A model generated the notes under the pieces. That model was not told the DNA's origin. It ran no database searches and saw nothing but the letters and a program-made list of their open reading frames with translations. Source: Neonectria sp. B-13 (Eukaryota; Ascomycota; Sordariomycetes; Hypocreales; Nectriaceae). From it: a DNA stretch of 64,000 bases. Below, in pieces: positions 1 through 7,863 of this stretch (its first letter is position 1; every line of letters begins with the position of its first letter). The stretch spans positions 2,501 through 66,500 of the forward strand of contig NOKP01000001.1 of the NCBI GenBank assembly GCA_002682825.1, given 5' to 3'. A program made the translations under genes and the position numbers.

Positions 1-236
1 TGCTCTTTAGGGGGGCGCTCTGTTCACCCCCCAGCCAGTGCCCGGGCACTGACCCCCTGCGCCTGTCCACTGCCCTCTCCGCGCCCCAAGGACGAACCAC
101 GCGCGCGCGCGCGCGCCGCGCCCGCGCCCTGGGCACTGGGCACTGGGGCACTGGGGCCTGAGGGCCTGGGGCGCTGGGGCCTGAGGGCCTGGGGCCCTGG
201 CGCCCTTAGCGCCCTTGGGCGCGCGCGCGCGCGGCN
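1..236. repeat. GC-rich low-complexity edge with assembly gap
   Basis: The sequence is a run of GC dinucleotides (about 100-120 and 219-235) and imperfect repeats built on CTGGGG, CACTGGG and GAGGGCCT. It ends in a single N at 236, after which normal coding sequence begins abruptly. The frame of the downstream gene meets an in-frame TAG at 207-209, so the coding sequence does not continue through this stretch. It looks like an assembly artefact or collapsed repeat at a contig edge. Long open frames across it are composition artefacts. Confidence 0.7.
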
Positions 237-1037
237 ACCTGTGCCTGCCCCAAGGGACAGACGTGGAGTGACTACGGCTGCAAGTACGACTGCGGCAAGG
301 ATGCGTCCTACGATAAGCATCAGAAGGCGTGCGTGTGCAAGAAGAAGGATCAGGTCTACGACGCCTACGGCAAGACTTGTGCCTGCCCCAAGGGCCAGCA
401 CTGGACCGGCTACAAGTGTGAAAACAAATGTGGCAAGGATGCTCATTACGACAAGCACCAGAAGGCTTGTGTGTGCAACAAGAAGGGCCAGGACTTTGAC
501 AAATACAGCAAGACCTGTGCCTGCCCCAAGGGACAGACGTGGAGTGACTACGGCTGCAAGTACGACTGCGGTAAGGACGCATCCTACGATGAATACAAGA
601 AGGAGTGTGTGTGCAAGAAGAAGGATCAGGTCTACGAAGCCTATGGCAAGACTTGTGCCTGCCCCAAGGGCCAGCAGTGGACCGGATACGGATGCTCCTA
701 TAACTGCGGCAAGGATGCTCATTACGACAAGCACCAGAAGGCTTGTGTGTGCAACAAGAAGGGCCAGGACTTTGACAAATACTCCAAGACCTGCTCCTGC
801 CCCAAGGGAGAGAAGTGGACGGGCTACAAGTGCGAGCACGATTGCGGCAAGGACGCTTCATGGAAGTATGGCCAGTGTGCTTGCAACAACAAGGACCTGG
901 AGTACGATGACTACTCCAAGACCTGCAAGTGCAAGGCCGGGCTTGTCTGGGACACCTACAAGACAAAGTGTGTCTGCCCCAAGGGCAAGAAGTGGGACGA
1001 GCATGAGGGCAAGTGCAAGAGCGGATACGGATACTAG
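237..1037 (+). CDS. Cysteine-rich tandem-repeat protein, 5' partial
   Basis: The frame is open from the N at 236 to TAG at 1035-1037 (266 residues), with no usable start inside the window. The product is a chain of repeats of about 50 residues. Each carries a CPKGQxW motif, a xYxC step, CGKDAxYD, a CVCxKK step and then KTCAC. About five units are visible, and cysteine and lysine are very abundant. The last unit is shortened and ends Gly-Tyr rich. Even cysteine spacing suggests disulphide-bonded modules of an extracellular or cell-wall protein, but the signal peptide would lie upstream and is missing. The DNA repeats are close copies of each other (240-330 and 520-610 are nearly identical), which fits an assembly break here. 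I do not recognise a named family. An internal ATG at 333 is not a credible start because the repeat pattern runs through it. Confidence 0.75.
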   Translation, partial: TCACPKGQTWSDYGCKYDCGKDASYDKHQKACVCKKKDQVYDAYGKTCACPKGQHWTGYKCENKCGKDAHYDKHQKACVCNKKGQDFDKYSKTCACPKGQTWSDYGCKYDCGKDASYDEYKKECVCKKKDQVYEAYGKTCACPKGQQWTGYGCSYNCGKDAHYDKHQKACVCNKKGQDFDKYSKTCSCPKGEKWTGYKCEHDCGKDASWKYGQCACNNKDLEYDDYSKTCKCKAGLVWDTYKTKCVCPKGKKWDEHEGKCKSGYGY

Positions 1038-1761
1038 AACCGACGCTGAGTTCTGCGGCGAGTAATGGCTTTTCTGTTCGCTGAGCTGTCTGCGAGCTAT
1101 GACTGACTCCGGGACCTTTGCGGTTTATGGTCCTTGGAGTAACTAAATTTGTGTTTACTTTAATCTTCTCTACCGATAGTTTTGCCCCAGTGGCAGTAGG
1201 TTCGGAGCCTCCTCCCGTGTTTCTAGTTTAATTAGGCAAAAATATTTGGACGCTCCTTTGACATACAAGACAATTTGGTTCTCAATCTCACTCCCAATCT
1301 TCGCTCATAAATTATAACTGTGACAGTGTCATTCGCGGCTCTTTTTGGGGCGGTGCTCAAGATAAGAGTCAGATTAAACGTCATCAAAAGGGTGCATTCC
1401 CCGTACTCCATAGAGTCTCATTTGTTGGGTTTTGCCGACTTCGTGCAGGTGCAGTGTGTGGAACGTATCATCGCTTGTTATCATCGTCTTTTCGTACTCA
1501 GAGCGTTCTCATTCGTCAATGTGTCAAGGGGGGTGGTCTCAGCTGCATCTGCTCAGCCCCCAGTCCAGTCCCTTGCATCTAGATCTCACCGGGACTGATG
1601 AATGCGTTGGGTATTTAAACAATCGTCGTTCCATTAATTTTACTTTAAACATAGCATCAGATAATTCGACAACATTCTCCCTCCTTCCTTGTATTACTTA
1701 TTCTCTCCTTTCTCAGTCCTTCCCTTGGCTCAAGCCGACCACTTCCCGAACCGACGCAACG
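1038..1761. other. Intergenic region, no gene seen
   Basis: This stretch holds the 3' flank of the repeat protein and the promoter of the RTA1-like gene. A TATA-like TATTTAAA lies near 1612, about 150 bp before the ATG, and pyrimidine-rich sequence follows. Short open frames here have no recognisable product. Confidence 0.5.
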
Positions 1762-2749
1762 ATGGCCCGAGAATATTATCACTACGATCCCTCCCTTGCC
1801 GCCGCCATCATCTTTCTCATCATATTCATATCCTCCGCGGCCGTTCATGTCTTTCAGTTGGTCAAGACGAGAACGTGGTACTTTGTGCCCTTCGTCATTG
1901 GATGTCTTGGTAAGGTTCCCAGAGACAGATGGCTGCCAAAGTCCTGCTTAAGACCTGTCGTGGCTAACTGTGCGCCTTGCAGTTGAGGGCATCGGGTATA
2001 TCGGAAGGGCCATGGGTGCAAAAGAAACTCCCGACTGGACGTTGGGGCCTTTCGTTATGCAGGCTCTGCTCCTTCTACTCGGGCCTGCCTTCTTCGCCGC
2101 CTCGATTTACATGATCCTCGGCCGGCTGATCAGACTCCTCGACGCGGACAAACACTCCATCATCCGACCTAGCTGGCTGACAAAATTCTTTCTTTTTGGA
2201 GACATCGCGTCCATCGCCGCACAGGGACTCGGTAAGTGAACAGCACCCTCGCAAGTCAATCCGAGCAGGACACCCGGCTGATAGAATGGAAAAGGTGGCG
2301 GAAAGCTCTCAAACGCAGAGACGAAAAAGGAGAGAGACCAGGGACAGACCATCATCATTGTCGGGCTCTTCATTCAAATCATCTTCTTCGGCCTCTTCGT
2401 GGTTTGCACCTGCATCTTCCACCTCCGAATCAACAAAAGACCGACAGAGACAAGCCTAATTCTTACTACGCCGTGGAGAAAGCTTCTCATTGTCCTGTAC
2501 ACCTCGAGCGTCCTCATCTTGGTGCGTTCCGTCTTCCGAGTCATCGAATATGTCCTGGGCAGCGACGGCGAGCTTCAGTCCAAGGAGGTGTACCTGTACG
2601 TTTTCGATTCCGTGTTAATGGGGGCTGTGGCTGTAATCTTCAACGTTTTCCACCCGTCCAGGATCATCAGAGCCCCAAAGAAGGATCGCGCCAGCAGCTC
2701 GGACTCGGAGATGCAGCTTGGAAGTTACAACACCGTCCGCGGCGCTTGA
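1762..2749 (+). CDS. RTA1-like multi-pass membrane protein
   Basis: The model has exons 1762-1909, 1983-2231 and 2295-2749, giving 283 residues. Both introns are GT-AG and keep the frame (phase 1 each). The protein has about seven hydrophobic segments. The exon 2/3 junction recreates the family signature of a glycine triplet after an AxQGLG stretch (about residues 128-134), followed by a TIIIVG hydrophobic helix. RTA1-like proteins (RTA1/RTM1 family, Pfam RTA1) are fungal plasma-membrane proteins linked to lipid translocation and resistance to toxic lipophilic compounds; the exact substrate is usually unknown. The C-terminus is a short polar tail rich in Ser and Asp. The ATG at 1762 starts just before the first membrane segment, as is usual for the family. 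Length and topology are normal. Confidence 0.88.
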
Positions 2750-3371
2750 TTCGACTTGAAGACTGTGCAAGTTCCCCGTGAACGGTGGGATTAATCATTC
2801 ACGGATGGATCACGCACGGCACAGTGCGTGTACAGGAATGAAGTCGTGCGATTCCACCAGGGAGCATCATTTCAAGTAATTGGTAGTTTGGGGTCCCATT
2901 TGTCTGTTTCGGTGCGCATATAAAAGATCGGTTTCCATTGAATACACAGCCTTAATTAATTCCAAAGTACGCGCTGGCGAAGCTCTAAATGTTCTAGAGC
3001 ATTCAGTCATCAATCAGTCCACGACTGGTCTTAACTATGCTTAATCAAACCCATGGCCCACACAACCAGTGCCAAGCCACTCACCCTGGCTTAGCGGCTC
3101 ACTCGCAGCCCCAGACATGCACAGTCTCGTACTCAGGACGATTTGATTGGACATCGACGAAGCTTCCTGCAAGAGGCTCAGGTCGTCAGGGGCTTGGCTG
3201 AGCCACCATCGTCGTCATATCAAGCTCTCCTTCGGGGTATTGTTTAGTCCGCAAGTCCGCCTAAATACAGTCGCAAATACAGGAGACCAGCTGCCGTTTA
3301 ACCAACTCTGCGTGGCCTTGTCTTTTCTACTGTCACTGCTCCGCAACCGTCACACCCGTCGTCTGCATGCT
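2750..3371. other. Intergenic region, no gene seen
   Basis: This is the 3' flank of the RTA1-like gene and the upstream region of the next regulator gene. I see no further conserved frame or RNA gene. Confidence 0.5.
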
Positions 3372-4729
3372 ATGGTGGCAAACCGACTCTCCCCGGCATC
3401 TACTCCAGAGTCTGCCGTCTCCAATGCCGAGCCGCCAAACGCCGATGCCGAGACTGCCGGCCGGTTGCGACGCCCGCATCGCAAGTCCCGAAGAGGGTGC
3501 AGGCCTTGCAAGGCGAAGCGGGTCAAGGTCCGTTCCCACTAACTGCTTTCTATTCCTCCAATAAATGTTGTAATTACTGACTGAGCCCATAGTGTGACGA
3601 AACCCAGCCCACGTGCGGAAGTTGTATCAGAAAGAACATCTCGTGCGTTTACTTTGAGACGTTTTGTCCTTCTGTCGTCGAGCCGAACCAGCGCATGAAG
3701 ATCCTCCCGCTCCAGCGGAACTCTCCAAAAGACGTCGCGATCGCTCCAAGGCACTCACAACAACATGAACGAGAACCACCATCACATCTGGTTGTCGCTT
3801 CCGCCGATGCCACGGTTTATTGCCCTGGGCCTGTCAAAGTCGTAACACCCACTGATGATCTTCTCGATCTTCGCCTCCTGCACCACTACCACAAAATGGC
3901 CACACAGGGACCCCGTGCCCAAAACGCCTGGTGCACTTGGATCATCGAAACCGCTTTCGAAAGTCCTGGTGTCATGGACGCACTTCTTGGCTTCTCGGCA
4001 TTCCATCTCCGGCGCCTTGGTGAAACCAACTTTGCTGTTCGTGAGGCGTCACACAAGTACATGGTCAAAGCAATCCGCTCCCACACAGAACAGCTACAGT
4101 CCAGCAGCGTCAACCTAGACGATGCAGGGGCGATGATTGCATCATGCGCTCTCATCTTGTTCCATACGAGCGTAAACCACACATATTTGAGCAACAGTGA
4201 CGGTTACCAGGTCCCTCTACACTGGTTCCGTCCGTTCCAGACTGCTGGCAACTTCTTCAAAACGGTGTGGCCATGGGTCCAGGGATCAAGTATTGGGCAG
4301 AAGCTTGGATTGGAACTTCAATTTGCAACCCTTGTTTCGTTTTCAGAAAGAAGCCCGCGCAGCTTCGATTTTCTACTTCAAGACATGAACCCCGACCTGT
4401 TGTTGGACGAGGAGACCGTCTCGGCATACACTCTGGCTGTAGGACACCTTACCTATGTCTACGGCAATCCACAGTACCGGAAGCTGCTTCAATTCCCAGC
4501 ACTTGTCTCGAGTCGATTCACCCAGTTGCTCGAAGCAAAAGATCCAAGAACCCTTGCCATTGTTGGATACTTCTTTATGTTGGTCAAGGTCGCTCAGTTG
4601 CTCTGGTGGGTTGACGGAACGGCCGACGGGGAGTTTGCTGCCATCATGTCATTTCTCCCCAGGGAATGGTGGCCTATCATGAGTTGGGCAATTGAGGAGT
4701 TTGAATGGAGTCCACCTGATTCAAATTAA
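3372..4729 (+). CDS. Zn2Cys6 transcription factor (Upc2-like layout)
   Basis: Exons 3372-3527 and 3593-4729 give 430 residues. The 65-bp intron splits the DNA-binding domain in phase 0. The zinc cluster has the form CX2CX6CX6CX2CX6C, with cysteines at residues 43, 46, 53, 60, 63 and 70 after a basic stretch. A short linker leads to a helical regulatory region without a clear Fungal_trans signature. It contains an LLHHYH segment and a short FSAFHLRR motif, as in Upc2/sterol-regulator type proteins, where this C-terminal domain senses a ligand. It probably acts as a nuclear gene regulator. Its target is unknown; the neighbouring RTA1-like gene (lipid stress) would be a plausible one, but that is inference from position only. 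Confidence 0.85.
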
Positions 4730-4876
4730 ATGTCTTTCAGTGGGACGTCCCCATCAGTCACCGTTGGGTATGGAGCATTCTCCTCTCTCTCAGGCTGGAT
4801 GCCGGCTCGTCCTAATAGCCACCTGCTGCGGCCCGCCATTTGAGCAGAATGCCATGGGTCAAGACCTCTGGTCGTC

Positions 4877-5338
4877 TTAACATGACTGACATATGACGTT
4901 GGGTTTGTCGTAGGCCAACATGGGTGCGATGTAATCTTTTTCACTCGCTGGCGCCATATTATACTCCATTTGATCCGCACCGAGGGCACAATACAAACAG
5001 TGAATCGGGTGTTTTGTTCGTTTCCTCCAACACTTGGCTATCGTTTTCATCGCTCCCTCGAAACGGTTCTCAACTCCACAATTCGGGCAATTGAGGGATT
5101 TGGTCAAGGTGAAAGAGGTAGTGTCGGCAAAGTTGACGTCGATGTACACACAGTTCTTGGCAGCACTAGTCTCGGATCGCCGGCAACGATGTTCTCGCAT
5201 CTGTTGGTCCATGCATCGGTCAACTTGGAATGTAGGATCGAGTATCCGTAATCCTTCGTATCGTTTGATCCTTGTCACATCGACCGTTTTGTCCTCTGTC
5301 CCCTCGATTAACCAATCCAGTTTATATCCCGCAATTCC
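4877..5338 (-). CDS. Orphan 3' exon, small Cys-rich conserved-looking protein
   Basis: On the minus strand a 154-codon frame begins right after a good splice acceptor (CTGTAG, at 5339-5344) and ends at 4877. There is no ATG until about residue 40, and the GTG at 5278 is not a eukaryotic start, so I read this as the last exon of a spliced gene. The product has paired cysteines in CPNCG and HCLYC contexts, a CWRKRTKHP stretch and an acidic N-terminal part, which looks like a small zinc-binding domain. I could not define the 5' exon, which would have to lie in the 310 bp before the divergent C69 gene. I do not recognise the family. It could also be a relic. Confidence 0.45.
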   Translation of the reverse strand, partial: GIAGYKLDWLIEGTEDKTVDVTRIKRYEGLRILDPTFQVDRCMDQQMREHRCRRSETSAAKNCVYIDVNFADTTSFTLTKSLNCPNCGVENRFEGAMKTIAKCWRKRTKHPIHCLYCALGADQMEYNMAPASEKDYIAPMLAYDKPNVICQSC

Positions 5339-5648
5339 CTACAGTGAATAACAAAGGATCCTGACGTCAAGGCCCCGCTTTGGCTGCTAACGCTGATCCC
5401 AAGTTGGCCGATGGATAGACGGTCTGGAGTACGGACTCAATTACCGCAAAGGCAATGAGTGTCCGAACAGAGACTCTAAAAGGTGGGACAGCGTTTGACG
5501 GAAGGATAAGCATAAATACGCTCTTATTTGGCCATGATCCCGTGATGGCGTTAGTGGGCCTCTGCTCGACCCCGCCATCTGCCGGTATTCTCTCTTCCCT
5601 TTTCCGACTGTGAAGCCATCGCAGGCCTGGCGAAGAACCACAGCAGCC

Positions 5649-7250
5649 ATGGCTATGATGCTTCAAGCCCTGACTTTCGCGAGCCTCCTCGCCTATCCTG
5701 TGTCGGCCAGCTATGCTTTCTACGTCGGGAAGAACCTCACTGCAGACGGAAGCGTTCTGATCGGCGGCACGGGCGAAGAAGTATCGAGTCACTGGCTCCA
5801 GCTGTTCCCGGAGCGCGACCATGCCAAGAATGCCACAATCACCGTCGGCGTCACCAAAGATGCCATTATTCCCGGCGAACTCATCAAGATCCCACAGGTC
5901 AACCACACCTTCCGCTATCTGAGCATGGAGTACTCGGACTATGAAGGATTCCCCGCACCACTGACGAACGGCGGGCTCAACGAGAAGAACGTGGCCGTCA
6001 GGGATGTGTGGGCAGACAACAGGCAGGAGTTGATCGACATGACACCTACGCCGCAGCATGGCCTGCAGTACAGCGACCTCGCGCGCGTGGTGATGGAACG
6101 AGCCAGCACAGCGCGCGAGGGCGTTGAGATTATTGGAGATTTGATCGCCAAGTACGGCGAGGCTACTTACGGCGGCAACTCGCATCTCATCGCCGACCAG
6201 GACGAGGGCTGGGTTGTGTGGGAGATGGCCGGCGGCGTGGGGCTGTGGGCGGCTCAACGCCTAGGACCCAACGAGGTAAAAGTCCTATACCCAGGATACA
6301 TAGAAGACTTCCCCGTCAATTTCACCGAGAGCAAAGACTTCACGGGCTCCGACAACATCGTCTCGTTCGCCGTCGAGCAGGGCTGGTGGAGCTCCGACTC
6401 GGGGAAGCCCTTCAACATCTTCAACGTCTACGGCCCCCAGGATCCGCAGTACACCGCTCGCGATGGAGGCTACAAGTACATGTCCCAGGCCGCCCTCGAA
6501 AATGCCACCCTCTCCATGGCGCCCGTCACCGAGGAGGATCTGATGGAGCGTGTGCGCGACTACCGCATCGCCGACGACGAGGCCGGCTACGGACAGGTTG
6601 TCAGTCTCCGGCCGGGCGTCGACCGGGACCTTCTCCGGATTTGGATTGCACCGACCACTTCGGTGGCTTCGGTCTTTGTTCCGTGGTGGCTCGGCGTACA
6701 GTCGGTGCCTCCCGAGTTCGGCGAACATCGCTATCTCACTACCGGCGCCTCAAGCAGCTTCCTCAACCCGGACTACCAGTTCCAGGAGGCCTCCGTCTTC
6801 GCAGGTCGAGTCTTCAAGAGGGTTCTTTACTACATGTGCACCGCGCCCAAGACCTATCTTCCCATCGTCACCACCATGTTGACGGGCTTTGAAGCACAAT
6901 CCCGCACTCAGGTATCGGATTGGGTCGAGAAGAGCGCCCGTGTTCTGATTGCGCAAGGTCAGCGGGAGGCAGCACAAAAGTTGCTGACTTTCTACTCGCA
7001 CACACGTGCTGCCGAGGCCTTGCAAATCGGTCAAACAATGGTGCAGTCACTAGATGCCTACATCAAACTGACTGGACGGTGGCGAGACCCAAAGGGCAGC
7101 GAGATCAATGATGCGGGAGAGGGAGACGAGACGGTCAACTGCTTGGTAGGCTACGACCCTGATCAGCCAGCCGACAAGCAGCAACATCTGTTGACAGAGC
7201 GCTCTAACAGGCGACGCTCTCAGGCTCGAAGGCGTGGGATGTATGCGTAG
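5649..7250 (+). CDS. Secreted peptidase C69-family protein (dipeptidase-like)
   Basis: This is a 533-residue, intronless protein. The ATG at 5649 gives a clear signal peptide (hydrophobic residues 3-20 ending PVSA); upstream GTG 5610 would spoil it. The mature part matches fungal relatives of PepD-type dipeptidases (MEROPS C69, an Ntn-hydrolase fold): a YVGKNLTADGS start, GGTGEE, a YSDYEGFP segment, GGLNEKNVAVRDVW, YGEATYGGNSH and a long C-terminal helical region. The family cleaves dipeptides using the amino-terminal Cys exposed after processing. Here the residue after the predicted signal cleavage is Ser (AGC codon) where I expect Cys (TGC). N-glycosylation sites (NAT, NHT, NFT) fit a secreted protein. 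The C-terminus is arginine-rich. Activity is therefore uncertain. Confidence 0.85.
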   Translation: MAMMLQALTFASLLAYPVSASYAFYVGKNLTADGSVLIGGTGEEVSSHWLQLFPERDHAKNATITVGVTKDAIIPGELIKIPQVNHTFRYLSMEYSDYEGFPAPLTNGGLNEKNVAVRDVWADNRQELIDMTPTPQHGLQYSDLARVVMERASTAREGVEIIGDLIAKYGEATYGGNSHLIADQDEGWVVWEMAGGVGLWAAQRLGPNEVKVLYPGYIEDFPVNFTESKDFTGSDNIVSFAVEQGWWSSDSGKPFNIFNVYGPQDPQYTARDGGYKYMSQAALENATLSMAPVTEEDLMERVRDYRIADDEAGYGQVVSLRPGVDRDLLRIWIAPTTSVASVFVPWWLGVQSVPPEFGEHRYLTTGASSSFLNPDYQFQEASVFAGRVFKRVLYYMCTAPKTYLPIVTTMLTGFEAQSRTQVSDWVEKSARVLIAQGQREAAQKLLTFYSHTRAAEALQIGQTMVQSLDAYIKLTGRWRDPKGSEINDAGEGDETVNCLVGYDPDQPADKQQHLLTERSNRRRSQARRRGMYA

Positions 7251-7863
7251 GATGTGGGCAAGCGTTGGAACAAATATTAGTTCTTATCACTTAAACATGA
7301 AACCAGGACAACAAGGCCACGTCAACATTTGTAATTCAATATCGAATATGGGAAGTAGCCCGTCATTACCTAAGCTGAGAGTAATTAAGTTCTCATTAAT
7401 TCTCAAACCCACACTCTGAAACCAAATCATCCCACCTGTTGAAGACTGGGGGTTGACAAGTTGAAAGTCGACATCTCGGGGGATCTACCCTATGGCATTT
7501 TGCTTGGTGTTTCGCACATCTCTCCAATCATCTAAGCTTAAACCTGCGACACTCAGAAAGTGGGGCGCACTTGACTACTTCCGGGACAAGCTGCTTGTCT
7601 CGACCAGCCCATTTCTCGCCTCAAGAGCAATAGTTCAGTTGTGGCGTAGGAATTCTGCCAACCAGAGATGGAAGCCGTCCCAAGCTGGCATGAAGACGGA
7701 AGTCTAGCTGAGTCTATTTCTGCTCCGGGTCTCGTGGCCGATTATCAAGTCCGGCCCGGCCGAGACTTGCATTCTTCATAAATCTAGCCCATGACCTCCT
7801 AAATATTTGTGCTCTGTAGACGTGTCTGATGCTCTGATAACTTCTTCTGGCGCAAGAATTGCC
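7251..7863. other. Intergenic region, no gene seen
   Basis: The region includes the promoter of the large CxxC-repeat gene. The open frame of that gene extends back to a TTG at 7807, but the first ATG is at 7864 in a good context (GCC before ATG). Confidence 0.5.

Noticed and set aside
7..966. Long minus-strand frames over the cysteine-rich gene
   Set aside because: They are antisense shadows of a codon-biased repeat gene and run across the N and low-complexity sequence.
5367..6257. 296-codon minus-strand frame opposite the C69 gene
   Set aside because: It mirrors a strongly conserved, codon-biased coding sequence on the plus strand and has no recognisable product; it may contribute at most to an unseen 5' exon of the 4877-5338 gene.
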